Assembly (NCBI RefSeq): GCF_019059575.1
Contig: NW_024883433.1
Coordinates: 23,655 to 87,654, forward strand
DNA: 64,000 nucleotides
Direction: 5' to 3'
From: Amphibalanus amphitrite
Taxonomy: Eukaryota > Arthropoda > Thecostraca > Balanomorpha > Balanidae
The notes beneath the pieces were generated by a model. The model saw only the letters and a program-made list of their open reading frames with translations, had not been told where the DNA came from and made no database searches. Shown here one piece after another: positions 46,148 to 58,616 of this stretch. The translations under genes and the position numbers were made by a program. How positions within the stretch are numbered: position 1 is the first letter of the stretch; the number at the start of each line of letters is the position of its first letter.

Positions 46148-49100
46148 TACGTCACAGGTATATGGAATGTGAGCTTCTGTGGCAGGTCTCGATCAAGCTA
46201 CATTGAACTTTGGGTAGATTAGCAACCCATAAGCCAACCATTTCCAATCAGTCTTGCACGGTGGTGAACTGAGTGCGTCATCGATCAGATTATTACCTAA
46301 TTAAGAAGATTGCATGCACCGTCTGTAAAGGGCTGATTACTCGCACAAAGTAATTCCGGTTAACCCCTTCCTCTGGCCGGGTTTATCGAAACTGATCAAA
46401 AAATGTGACTTACAACACTGGGTTAGCGGTCAGTGTGTAGTGTAAAATGTCAGTTCAAATGTCAGCTTCCTCTCTCGTAAATCGATCCTACGTGACAGCT
46501 TCCTGCTTCCTACGCCTACCGGTTCCCGGTGTTAACCGTCAGTTTTCGCATGTATATTGTGAACGGTCTCAATGCGCTTACGTGTGATCTTTATCAGATT
46601 GTGGGACATCATTCGTGTCCCTCTGTCGTCACCTCTGTGTCTCTGACGTCATACCCGTGTATCTGACGTCACACTCGTATTCACAGACCGTCCGTAACCA
46701 GGGGTTATCTATCCATGGAGCGGGTCGGCGGCGAGATGGCCAGACAGGTAGCGCCTCCGGCGGGGTTTTCTCGCACGTACTGATGACCTCACTGACACCG
46801 TGTGCTGCCGAGTGTGTGTGGGGTGCAGCATGTGGGAGTGAGTTCCCTCAGGACAGCGCCAGCACTCGCCGCACCGCTTTCTCTACTTCACAGGGACGAG
46901 AGGCGAGAGTTTACATAGTGGGACTCGCGCAGCTTTGGTGTATGGCTGAATATGTGCGGTTTTTAGCGTTGTGTAACGGACGGAAGGAAGGCTGGGTCAC
47001 TCGTGGTAGGCTGATTTTGCATTTAAATTTGGTTTATATAAATCGCGAGTTAGTAGTTACCACATGCCGCCCACCAGGAACTATTTTTATTATTGCACGG
47101 TTGCAGGATGCAGGTTGGGCTTTTTGGCTGATTTTGACCGTGTGATACTTTGCTTTGCTAACTATTGTAACACTGGGTTTGTCACAGTGGTGACTTGTAA
47201 AGCGTCATTCGCCAGTGCTTTTGTTTGTGTGCTGTTAGGTCTTTTTTTTTTAGATAATATTTTCCCGGTTGTGAAGCTAGGTCAAGAATTTCCTCACGTC
47301 AGCTAACTCCATATAGTGCAGGCTTCAGATAAAACACTCGATGATAAAGCAGATGATTTCCTCTTTCTTATCCATGTGGGAGTCCCAACTGACTGCTTCT
47401 GATAATCTTATTCTGATAATTGATTGGCCGGTGCTTCATCGCTGATTGACTGAACAGAGGCCGGCTTCTCTATACAGTGTCTCTATCTGGGTCTGGTCGT
47501 GAGTGTGCGACTGATTGCTTTGCCATACCTTTTCTTATTGTAATTCTATGCTCTTCAGACCTGGGCCAGATAATGTTACGTCGTTAATTTAGTTCCTTGT
47601 TTTGTTTTTGCTAGATACTTTGATGCATCATAGTCACCAATTGGGTAACTGGTTTGGTCCAGCCTTGAAACATCCTTGAAGTTGCATGCTGAAAAAGAAC
47701 TCGATTATCCAGTTTTTTTTTTCTTCGCCTGAATGTGTTATGACGAGCTGTACATAGTTCAATCTATTGTGTAGCTTGGAGATGGGCCGCTGGCTAATTT
47801 CCAGCAGTTACCAGGCCCTGTTCGGTCACCAGTCAATTATCGCCTTCAGCCGTCTGACGAGTGATGCGTGGATCCCGTGTCCGTTGTGCACGGAAACCGT
47901 GCGTTCCGTGCGCTGTGACACGGGTGAACGCTGAGCCTACACGGGCATTAATAAATACCGAGCTGTCACGTCTACTGCCGAGTGGAAAAACGGGACGAGA
48001 TGTGCGCTGTACGCTGTACGCTCAGTCACGTTCGGTTATCGTGCCCTGGCCTGTATTCGTTATTGCATCACAGGGCTCAGTCGTATTCTGTGAGCGAGTG
48101 TGGGTTTGGGAGTCTCCTCTCTCCTCCCTTGGCTCTGCCCTCTCTCCCTCTTTTTGTCCGAACCACTGTCGCAAAGACGGTCATTGAGGTCTCCGGGCCG
48201 GCGCACCGCCGGCGCCCACTATACTGTGCTTTGGCTGGCAGTGAACATATAGAATAGGAGCATGGCACCAGCACTGAGAGACATAAGATGCGTCCTAAGG
48301 CATTGGGCTTCTCGAACGTATCTATAAGCTACTACGGATCAATATATCTGTACCAATGATTGTGAGACTGACGAGTCCATCTGACCCGATCACTGATAGT
48401 CTCCTGCTACATCAGTTCAGCGTCAGCATTAATCATGTCCAAATATGTTACACAATCGCACCTCGCTGGATTTGCGGCTACATCAAACACAGCACGCGTT
48501 ATATCAAAGGAGCACTCACAGTCTCACTTAGGGGCGCACCGGTCACGTCCAAATAATGAACGTAATGAATAATGATAGCGGTCAGCTAGGATATGTCAAT
48601 TGTTAAGCTCATTCGGAGCGCTATCTCTGGTTGTTGAATGCAATGACTCTGTCGCCACCCAAGCCTGGCGAGACTGGTATCTCAGCTAAACAAACCAATA
48701 TAACAGCCCAACGGGACCAGAATCCAGTCTGGGCGGCGTTATATCTGAGCTGAAATCCACTGGTATCTCAGCTCAGATAAAATAGACGTCCATCTATGCT
48801 GTTTAACCAGCGTCCCAGCTGATCGGGTCCTTCTGGCCAGCCGCCCACCTCCAACCGGGCATGGTACACCGTAGAGGTGACATGACTGCGGTCACGGCCA
48901 TTGGGCGGCGTCACGGGCGTGACCGGACAGTGTGACGGGCGTGACGGACCGTCACATTGTTCCGGGACCTCAGTGCAAACACAATGGTCCGCGTACCCCG
49001 TCGTTACGCGCCTGTGGTCACCCGGTATGTGCTGCAGAGTGGACGCGCCAGGGGTTGGCCTGGGGTCCGTGCTTGGACCGGCGATATATGTATTTATGTA

Positions 49101-49928
49101 ATTCAAATGGGAAGCTTTCCGTCATAGCGAAGAGTGCAATCGAATTTCACATTGTGGGGCTTGGAAAGATGAAAAATTACTGCACGCAAAAGCGGAGCAT
49201 TGTGGGAATATGTAAGTAGGCTCCAGCGACAACCGACACAGGCGAGAATCCAGATCCGCTTGTGTGGGTGTAATCCTACCGTTTGGTGCAGTCGCGATAC
49301 GGTCGGTCCAGGCGGGTCCGAGTGCTGGACTGGGGGGGGGGGGGGCACGACTGGGGGCCGCCTCTCGTCGTCGGCTGCGGACGGACCTCGTCGGCAGTCG
49401 GTCGGCTGAGCCCGGGGCGGCCGGTGGGTGCGGTCAGACCGGTGTGCGTGCCGCGAGAGGTGCTCTGTAGTGCCGGCGATTCACCAGGCCGTCGAATCTC
49501 GAAGCTGGACGCATTCCGTGTTGGTGTCGAATTTTTTACCCGTCCAGCAGTGCCTTGTGCTCGTGTGGCGCCTACTACAGCCCCTTCAGCAGGGGCAGAC
49601 TGCTGAGCCGTATAGCGACAGGTGAAGATTGTGAAGGCTGGATCCAGTGAGGACTGATGCTGACCGTTCGTTAGTCGGTCAAATACTGACTGCTGATCGC
49701 TGGCCGCTGACCGATTACGGCTGACCTCTGCCTGCTGAGCGCTGCCCGGCGATCGCTGACGCTGACTATCTACCAGCGCCCTCCATCTGTGCTCTGTGTC
49801 TATATCTCACGGCGCTCCGTCGATCGCTGACCATCTACTAGTTCCTATATCGGTGTCTTGTGTCAATATCTCACTACCTCCCCGTCGACTCCGACAGAGC
49901 GCGGCCCGGCGGCCGACCGTCGGCAGCC
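46148..49928 (+). other. Upstream region of the MGAT4-like gene
   Basis: About 3.8 kb with no recognised gene. The part from about 49250 onward is GC-rich, with a G-run near 49331. It probably contains the promoter and 5' UTR of the gene starting at 49929, but I see no clear TATA box or start site. A run of imperfect CTGACCGCTGATCGCTG-type units at about 49656-49770 is a degenerate tandem repeat. Confidence 0.45.
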
Positions 49929-50019
49929 ATGGGCTGTCCGCGCTCTCGGCGTCAGCTGGCCTTCTGCTTGGCCATGCTGCTGCTGCCCTTCTCGCTGATC
50001 GTGCTGCTCAACCAGCCAG
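49929..50019 (+). CDS. Mgat4: MGAT4-like GlcNAc-transferase, exon 1 (membrane anchor)
   Basis: ATG in a strong context (GCAGCCATGG) opens 30 codons plus one base before donor GTGAGT. The protein starts with a short basic cytosolic tail (MGCPRSRRQ). A single hydrophobic segment of about 18 residues (LAFCLAMLLLPFSLIVLL) follows, then NQP. That is the layout of a Golgi type II membrane enzyme. Identity comes from the downstream exons. Phase 1 at the donor matches the exon at 55693, so no exon need be missing between them. Confidence 0.75.
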
Positions 50020-50458
50020 GTGAGTGCCGTACCGCGTCTAACGAGCAAGGCAGAAACGTGTGTGGGTGTAACGCTGTTCGTTCATCTAATAATGGCACCT
50101 CAGATGTGTTCAGTGTTGCAGCGTGTACTATCCATGTGGAAGTTCCATGCTTAACAACGCAGCGCCAGTACAGCGGCAGAACAAAGGCAGTAGATCGTCA
50201 TGGTTAGAGCTGCAATCCTAACTCCTCTTGCATCAAGTTCCTTGCACCCCAAGGCTGCTTTGGCGTGTTTAGCCAAATGATCTACATTTTTATGCTCGGT
50301 ATGCATTGTTGCGAGTGATTCCGATGGCAGTGCAATGGAAAATTTGGGCTGTGCATTACTTTAGTATCTATGTGAGACACAATTATTGTTATTTTTTACC
50401 CTTGCTGATGTGACAAGTTAATTGCGTAGGTTTACAGACAGCTGGATGACAGGCATTT

Positions 50459-52600
50459 TTCAAGTTCAAGTTCAAGTTCATTTATACACGTTAAATTCAC
50501 ATAAATGCGACTTTTCATTAACGCAATGTCAAGTGATTAAAAAAGGGCACGATGTCACAGTCACACCACATGTTCATTATCACAGTGAATCGGCATACGG
50601 TCAACGTCTTCACGTCTGAGTTTGGAGCAAGTGAACTTTTACAGCTCTCTTAACCCTCGCATGTGTAGGGGGGGGGGGTCGGATGGACCCCCCCCATGGT
50701 TTTTCGCGAATAACTCGCGTAAAAAGCGGCCGATCGCGACGAAACTTTCAGTACCCTCTCATTGATCAATTTTACACCTACCCTGAAAATTTCATGACCC
50801 TGACCCAAATGACCTTTGACCTGTGACCTCTTTTCCGAGACCATGTTTGGCCGGAATCGCGATTTCGCGTATGTCGGCTCGCACTAGCCGCGTGTTTGCA
50901 AGCTTTTCGTGGTTTCAAACGTTCAAACATGTGATTTGATGTTACTCCCGTGTGTGTCAAGGTCACCTGAAGGTCAGGTCAGGTCATTGACCTTTGGTGA
51001 CCTCGGGTGACCTCGGGTCACTTTTTCGAGTTTTACATGTTTCTAGGCTAGTTTTTGGAGCTGAATTCGAATTTAGCAACCATTTGAACATTTACGAAGT
51101 AGTTTTGGTGACTTCGTAACATGTTACGAAGCTGTCAGAGGCGGTTGACACGTACTACGAATACCCGTCACGACGCCTACTGGTTGACCTGACCTGACCT
51201 GACCCGACCTGGTCTAAATGCTTCAAGACATCATCTGTGATCAAAACTAACACGATATTCGTGATCAGCACCCCGAAAAACCCCTAAGCGGCCACACTTT
51301 ACGACTTTCTAACAGGTTCCGATTTTCCCGACTTTGGGTCATTGACCTGACCTGGAAGGTCAACCAATGACCTAGGACCTTAAAATTGGGTATCATCGGC
51401 TTCCTCTCGTCACGGGCAACACGCTCGTTTTTTCCGCGAAGCTCTATCTCGATCAGGGGCCAAACGGCAAGGGGGGGGTCCAACCGACCCCCCCCCCCCC
51501 CCTACACATTAGAAGCTGGCAAACGCCGCACACATGCGAGGGTTAAATGTCATTCGCCCGTCATAAACTGCAGTGAACGCGTTGTATGCGTCCACACCAC
51601 TATACAGCAGCTGCCTTCGCCCCGTCTCAGTATGTATCCACGGTAATCGCAGTCTCTGTGCGTTGCGGGTGTCATGTCCGTGGTCTGTCGCGTTTTCAAG
51701 CTTGCACGCGATAGCAGAAGGCTGACCCGTCTGAACGATGATTCGCACGTTGCATATTCTGTGGTACAGGACTAAGTTTGTAGCGCTGAGCCACTTCAGC
51801 TCATCCAAGACATCGCTCACATGGCAATACTTCCGCCGGCCACTTAAACGCGTGCACAAAAATTCAACACTTTTTGTACCCGGTGAAGCTCAGTGGTGCT
51901 GCATGTCCCGTAAATAGATATGCAGTAGCGCAGTGCAGACAATACGAGAGAGGACACGATCGGTATCAGCGTGGACGGCGGTAACACGTTCTTCGTGTTG
52001 TTGCGCCAATAGCGATCCCGTGCCCTTTGACACGACTGGACACGACATAGCTGACAATTGACATGGCCATGATACGTCAGATGTCTGTCAATAACGAGGC
52101 CGATATTTTTGACAGATTCGGGCTCGTGAACAGTTGCATTGGCGAAGCGAATGCTACCAGAAGGCAGTCCTTTCAGCATCTGACGTGTTCCGAGTACAAT
52201 CCACGTTACAATCCACGAGTTTTTGACGCGTTCACTTTCATGTTGTTTGAGCAAAACCTTGCAAACATTCTCGTCTAGAGTCCGCTCCATTCTCAGGATT
52301 AAGCCAGCTAAGTCAGCCTTTTTACCAGATACTAAGATCTGAGTGTCATCGGCAAACTGTACGATCGGGACATCAGGGACGTGGAGACACAGATTGTTTG
52401 CGAATATGGAGAACAGCAGACAGCTGAGAGATCCCCTTGGAAAGCTTCGGATTCTATTGACAAAGACTTTGAAAGAATGACAGACCTGTCAGCTTAGCGC
52501 AATGAGCTCTAATCTGCGGAGAATTACCTTGGAGATAGTGCCTGAACCATACCGTGTCTTTTTCATGATTAATCAAATCGAAGCATCTTATTTCTGAGCT
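50459..52600 (-). mobile_element. 5'-truncated non-LTR retrotransposon (LINE), broken, interrupted
   Basis: On the minus strand the sequence encodes the C-terminal half of a LINE reverse transcriptase. There is a region near 52540-52590 resembling motif FDLINH...WFRHYL, then the catalytic FADD at 52356-52345 (QFADDTQILVSG). The thumb follows, with the conserved run VLSALRYCISIYGTCS (about 51880-51930) and the family tail LNFCARV. There is at least one stop (about 52460) and a frameshift near 51850, so it is dead. The 3' end is a CTTGAA-type tail, three to four units at 50459-50480, as in Jockey/CR1-group elements. The MITE at 50650-51546 splits its 3' part. Its 5' end is lost near 52600. Confidence 0.8.
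50650..51546 (+). mobile_element. TTAA-flanked non-autonomous element, family A (copy 2, best preserved)
   Basis: TTAA at 50650-50653 and 51543-51546, with inverted ends CCCTCGCATGTGT exact for 13 bases. Just inside each end a G-run and C-run pair around a short spacer (GGGGGTCGGATGGACCCCC on the left; GGGGGTCCAACCGACCCCC on the right). The interior carries about 17 AGGTCA/TGACCT hexamers in under 900 bases by my count, including a perfect DR1 at 50810-50822 and runs of overlapping TGACC units near 51185 and 50970. No coding capacity. It is inserted in the LINE. Confidence 0.85.
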
Positions 52601-54354
52601 AAGTGTATAATTTTACGCTTTAGGAACAGAGTCGCTGTGCGCCCATCTCGCCACCATCTTGGAGAGTTGGACCCACTTTGGTTGACCTGTAGCACACAGC
52701 TGCCGGTGTGGGTCGGGTCAGATCAAGTAACAGGTGTGTATCGGATGTCGCGTCTGACCGGTCCTGCCCGCCTCCCGACCGGACCCGGCGTGGGGGATCC
52801 GGTGTGGGGAGCTGCTGGGTCCAACGTAGTAGTGGGTTTGGCTTGTTGTTTGGTGTGCGGCTCGACGAGTGTGGGAGGAGGTTAGCATGTGGGCGGATTT
52901 TTTTTGGAGCTTATCGCTTGAGCCTGTATGCCCACTGAACAATAGACGCTAAGATTTGAGGCCTGCACACTGCACCTGGCGTTCTATCTCCAGCGGCCTG
53001 TTATTCCTCATCGAAGACCACAAGCGCACGGATCAGTTAGAGCTAGCAGTCCCAACCGGGCTTTGGACACCTGTAACCACAGGCAGCGACTGTATCACGA
53101 AACGAAACAAGGCTGCTGGGCTCCAAAGAACGAGCATTTGGGGACAAAGTCGGTATGAGCCGATCGTACGGCCACCAGTGCGGATCTTTTTGGTATACTG
53201 AACCCCAGCAGATGGTCGTTCCGCTCGCTGGGATCTGTCTTGCCTTCTGGAGTCAACAATCACCAGATATTGGCCTTGTGCGAGGATCTGCTTTGTTGTA
53301 ACACAATCCAATGCCGACCAGCTACGGGCCTGGCTTATCGCTCTGCACCCGCTCTAGATAAACAGATGGGCATCGTTAAGAACAAAAACACAGAGCAAAG
53401 TAGTGTCTGCGGTTGCTCATTTCTGACATTGAAGAAGAATGCGGGTGTGACAGTGGCTTTGCTCTGTGCCGTAGACCATTTTCTTAGAAGGGAGGGGTGG
53501 GAGGGGGGGAGAAGGGAGGCTCGCGCAGCCGCTCTTTTCTATCATTATCTGGCTCGGTGTCCCTACCTACGAAGGCCTCACGTCAAAACGATACTGGTTC
53601 ACACATTATGAGCCCTGCTGGGATCAACAGGGTCCAGTTGACGGCTGAAGGGAATGCGGCCCGTCTGAATGCCAATGACCTCACATTGTGGTCAATCATT
53701 CGTTACCTAGATAAACAATTGATTTATATATTTGCTGGTTAATGGCAGTGGCTATGTTTGTGCTCTTTTCGTCCACATTTGTATAAGCTTATTATCCCCT
53801 CTTTTCCATCACCTAGCTGCATGTAAATTCTGAAGAGTGAGACGAATACGAGCACGATACGTAGTTCGCCCGAAATAGAACGTGATTATGCTAATACTAC
53901 TGCGACATTCACAGAATGAATGCCATTGACGTAAAAAGCGTCAATGTATTGTTTTGTCCTCCGTTCCGTCACTCAATGAAGCTTTCTTTAAAAAGAATGA
54001 GCATTGAGCCGCCTTTGGAAAGCCCTAAATCAGTTGTTTGAAGTAATTGTACGTTACTGCTGAATGATTGGCAGGGATGCTGAATCAGCACGATGAGTGT
54101 TCAGTGCCGCCTAACGTTGCGTTTTCCCTTGCCTAGTGATGTAAACATCAACCCCATGGGCCAGGCCTGTGACCATTCGTGACCTCTTGATGCTGACGTT
54201 TACCCCTACATGCTGATCAGGGATGGGAGGCCGGGTGGTGTGGAGACGACATGGCCATCACGTTCATCTGCTGGTGAATGCCGGCCTCGTAACGCTAAAT
54301 CACCAAAGTTACAAGTAAATTGGCTCTGCTTCTGGAAATGCGTCTGACTGAGCG

Positions 54355-54652
54355 ACTGTACTGGGCTGTAGCTGTACTGGGCTGTAATTGGGTAATCTGG
54401 GTGACCGGGGAAGACTGTGACTGAGTGACCCGACCTAACTCTGATTGGTTGACTAGACCCTGTGGTGATTTGATGGCCTCGCCTGTACTAACCGGGTGAC
54501 CTGGCTCAGCGGTGGCTGGGTGACAAGTCCTGTAGTAACTGGGTGACCCGGCCTAACTCTGGCTGAATGACCCGTCATTCCTCTGATTGGGTGGCCCGAC
54601 CCTGCGGTGGTTCGATGACCCGACCTATCGGTGACTGGGTGAACCGGGCCCA
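54355..54652. repeat. Degenerate minisatellite (CTGGGTGACC-type)
   Basis: Units containing TGGGTGACC(C/T)G, GGTTGACTAG or TGAATGACCCG recur roughly every 30-37 bases with heavy divergence. Confidence 0.6.
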
Positions 54653-55692
54653 CAGCCACAAGGACACACAGCTGAATGGGGGCAGGATCCGGCGCCCGGC
54701 GGGCCGGGCCAAAATAGACACTTGTCGCCGTAATGGCCGGCCCAGCGGACTTAGCCGCTTCATAAGTGGCGTCGGATCGCTGAGCCCTTACAGGCAGCCG
54801 CTGGCCGTTTGCCAAGCTAGGAATAGCCGGCTGGGGGGTATTATCCGCATACGTATGATGCTCAAAGTAGGCGATATTTTAAACTTGGAACTGTGTTTCA
54901 TGGCTGGCGGCGACACGGGCTGTAGTTAAAATGGTCCGTCTTAAAGTTACCATCTCTGCCAGATTTCACTCTAGCGGGAAGCCAACAGCTGGCTGAAATA
55001 GAATGTGCACCATCTAATTAACAAATCGCGTTATTTGTGAATCTAATGAAGATGGAAGGCGAAGAAGTGCCTACTTGAATTAATTGGAGCAAGGAATTCA
55101 TCAGCACGCAATTTGTAGAATTATGTTCCGTGCTGCGATTTTTTGCTTGGATTCTCCAAATATTACTTTTTCGACGAAAAAATCATATTTCACGATGTTT
55201 TGTTAATAAATTCACCTATCCCTCTTCCATCATAGCATTTTATGCTAACCCATCCAACACCTTGCCTGTTCCTTCAGATCCTTCGGACTGTACCGGCAGG
55301 GGTCTTCCGTCAGGGAGTGATAAAACAGGTGCGTTTTATCTTCTTCGCAAACGTAGTTTTGATGTGCAGTTGGACATTGTTCTACCTTCATCGACATTAG
55401 ACACGCCTCTATGTTTATGAAAGTGAAAATAATTAAGACCCTAAATAAATGCGAGTTTAAGTCCTGACCTGATCTGCTTGCTCTCTTTGCGCCCTTCGGC
55501 CTGCGCCCTGACCTGCGCGCTGTGACCCGCGCCCTGACCTGTACCCTGCTCCCCGCGCCCTGACCTGCTCTCTTCACCCCGCTCCCCGCGCCCCGTACCC
55601 TGACTTGCTCTCTCTGCTCCCCGCTTCTCTGCGTGTTGACCTGGTCACTGCACCACCACCCTGACCTGCTGTTCTGTGACCTCTGGCCGCAG

Positions 55693-55833
55693 TGGACACC
55701 CGGCTGGAACGGACGCTGGTTCAGCAGCTGGCGGAGCTGCGCCAGCGCGTGCAGCACGCCGAAATGACCAACAGGGAGCGGCGGAAAGACGTGATGGTGC
55801 TCAACAGACAGCTGGACACCTACGGCGCCGCCG
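55693..55833 (+). CDS. Mgat4: MGAT4-like GlcNAc-transferase, exon 2 (stem, coiled coil)
   Basis: Acceptor GGCCGCAG, donor GTGAGT at 55834; the exon is read in phase 1 at both ends. It encodes residues 31-77, beginning VDTRLERTLVQQLAELRQRV and ending VLNRQLDTYGAA. The heptad-like Leu spacing predicts a coiled coil, as in the lumenal stem of vertebrate MGAT4 proteins, which also have a predicted helical stem after the anchor. The minus-strand open frame over this exon is an antisense shadow. Confidence 0.75.
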
Positions 55834-56418
55834 GTGAGTGAGAGCAGGGAGACGGGTGGGGATCGGGGCATAGCTGGGGTACGGGGACGAGGGCGGGGAC
55901 AGTGAAGCGCCGTTCGGTGTCTTTTTATCAGCACGCTGTCGGTTTTCTCAATATGGTAGTTCGTTGCTGGCGTTTCTTGGGCTCTCATTGATGAATTATG
56001 AAACGCAAAGACTGCGTGATTTCGACTTATGAGGAGCCGAAAAACTAATAGTGGTTCGCCACTTACCACCACCACTTATACTAACACCATTTCTATTTTC
56101 TATCAGCAAGCTAGTAGCCTGCTTTATTAAAAAGACGGCGATCGAACAGCGTCCGGGAATGGGATAAGGATGGAGACAGAAACGAGGATAAGCCTAAGAT
56201 CGGGGTGATCGGTGATTATGACGGTGACGGTGAGTCGTGGAGGACTGGAGGAGGACTCGCCTATGACCGGTGAATGTAGGGGCAGCTCTCTACCCCGAGG
56301 GGGGATAGAGGGTTACGGAGACGATCCATTGATAATGGATTGACCCAGCTAGGAACGAATCTGAGATGGGGAGTGACGGCGACAGTGATTGAGACGGAGA
56401 GGCGAGTGTCGGGACTGA

Positions 56419-56466
56419 CGGAGACGGAGACGGAGACGGAGACGGAGACGGAGACGGAGACGGAGA
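56419..56466. repeat. GGAGAC hexanucleotide microsatellite
   Basis: About eight near-perfect tandem units of CGGAGA. Confidence 0.9.
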
Positions 56467-57950
56467 TGAGAGGGGAGGGGACGAAGATGGGTGGGGACGG
56501 AGGTGGCTGAATGGTCGGTCCGACTCGGTGGTGACTGGTGAGGTAAATGAAACATAGGAGAGGTTGTGCTGCCTCTAAGGCCTGTGGCGAAATTTGAAAA
56601 TGAAAATAATTGTGCAGGTACGGGCGACCTGTAACTTCATCCCAGCTCGGTACTCCAGGGGGGGGGGGGGGCGGACTACGCCACGCACTAAGCTAATTCC
56701 GAGCCAACCGGCTGTTGCATAACCATTGAAAGTGTCTGGCAGGCATATGAATGCACCACACATGTGCGTACTTTTATTCAAAGTGCAGGAACCATTAGAT
56801 TGGTCTATTGTTATTAGTGGCTGACTCAGCGTCTCTGTTTCCGGCCATCTGATTGTGTTGGCAAGCCACATGCATTGTGCGTGTGGCAATAAGTGGCATG
56901 CTTTTGGCAGGTCTTTATTCACTAATGATTTAAATTAGTTCAATATTTCGCAAGTTGAACTGTTATTTGGTAAAGCTCGGGTCACTATTTAAATATTTGG
57001 CATGGGTAAATGAATAAGCCTTGCAATAAATATTCCGCTTTTTAGTTGTATTTTGCATTTGAAAATTTAAATATCTTTTCTTCATTTTGACTTGCTATTT
57101 TCCCAAATATTTTTGTTTTATGCTAGTTTTCTTTCCATTGTCGTAGTGGTAGCTGCCTACATTTTCGTCAAGCGCTAATGTGGAGCAAGCGCAATGGCTT
57201 TGATTCCGTTGTTTTGTGCCGTCTGTGTCGCAATATGTTATCGTCCTGCATTTTCTGTTTCTACCGTTGTTTTTCCTTGTGCAGGAAAAAGCCACCATGC
57301 TCAATTAACTTAATCTGCCCTGTGTTTGCCATCATGTATCCAGTGTTTACCATCACCAAAGTGGTCGGTATTTGTAGGACAGGTGTGTCGTTGGGCGCTC
57401 GATACCCTGGGGATCGGCCCGCTGTGGGTCGGGGGGGGGGGGTCGTACGACGTGCGTGTGGAGGTATCCGGGTGTTGGGGGCGTGGTCCCCCTGTTGACC
57501 TTCAACCGCTGACTCGTTAGTTATTGGTGCTGATGGTGGTGATTGTAGGGGGGGGGCGTGAGAGCCGAGGGAGGGCGGGGCTGACGCCAGTGACCCGGGA
57601 TCGACCAGGCTCCAGTCGACACGTCCCATGCGCTACTACCCAACCCGCCCTACAAATCCTGGCTTAGTACGAGCGCCTCTGACACGCCGTGGGTAGTGCA
57701 CCACGAGTGCCTCCGACGCGGCGCAAACGGCGCGCCATGGTCGTCTCCGGCGCGCCGGAAATGGAGCTGGCCTGTACTAGCGCCGCTGGGGCTCGGCTGA
57801 GCCGCGCTCGATCGAGTGAGAGGAATAAAGCTGCCGCCCAGCCGAGCTCAGCTCCGAAATAAAACGGCGACGGGAGCGGGACGGCGCGGCTGTAACTTCA
57901 GCCGTGGCGCGTCAGCGCCCCCTCCCGTCCCACGTCCAAATGTAATTGCT

Positions 57951-58065
57951 TTTTATAGTTATTAACGAATTAAACCTCAGATCCTATCGAAGGGATACTC
58001 CTTAACGAAATTAAATGTTATTGGTGCCACACAATTACGGAAAAAGTGATACTCGTGTGGGCCAT
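57951..58065 (+). repeat. Direct repeat R1, copy 1
   Basis: Matches 58617-58731 at most positions: AATTAAACCT(C/G)AGATCC, ATCGAAGGGA and GTTATTGGT(G/A)CCACACA are shared landmarks. It ends in CGTGTGGGCCAT. Confidence 0.75.
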
Positions 58066-58139
58066 GGCACTGAGCTGTGCTATGTTATTGTCAACCATTG
58101 ATCGATATGTCGGTACTATGTTGCACGGTGCTCGTCGTG

Positions 58140-58267
58140 ATGTATTGAGGAATTGGAGTAGGTGTCAATCATAGTTGATTGCTACATTTCGGTAGGTGTC
58201 AATTGATGTATTGATGCATTGGAGTAGGTGCCAATCATAAGTAATTGCTACATTTCGGTAGTTGTCG
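58140..58267 (+). repeat. Tandem duplication, two units of about 64 bp
   Basis: Units ATTGGAGTAGGTG(T/C)CAATCATA ... TTGCTACATTTCGGTAG repeat back to back with a few differences. Confidence 0.8.
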
Positions 58268-58616
58268 TGCGTGTTTTATTGATGGCTTCAAACATGCGAT
58301 TTTCATTTCCTTATGCTTATGCTGCTAGTCTTGGGGAGGATGGTGATAGTAAATTATGTGCTTATTTTATCATTTACTTAATGGGGAGGGTTTAATGTTA
58401 AATTGAGCACTGCTATTTATGGTAGCAACAACTTGTGATCAGTGTTTCAAAGAATGTTATCCGCGCGTTCTCCATCTCTGTTCCCATAAATGAATGTTTG
58501 AAATGGTCACTCTGAAGAAGCCACAAGAATGAAATGTCAGTCTCTTTTATATAAATTCTGTTTTCCTTCATTTTTCTAAGAATTTTGAGCAAAGTATTTC
58601 ATCGATCTCACTATAG

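Larger units (their letters stand above)
50020..55692 (+). other. MGAT4-like intron 1
   Basis: 5.7 kb. It holds a 5'-truncated LINE in reverse orientation (50459-52600) with a family A element inside it, and a degenerate minisatellite at 54355-54652. Before the acceptor, about 55460-55690 is a CT/CCCTGACCTG-rich degenerate repeat that doubles as a long pyrimidine tract. No other gene recognised. Confidence 0.7.

Noticed and set aside
55245-56075. 276-codon minus-strand open frame
   Set aside because: It lies antisense to the MGAT4-like exon 2 and a CT-rich repeat, and has no recognisable domain.
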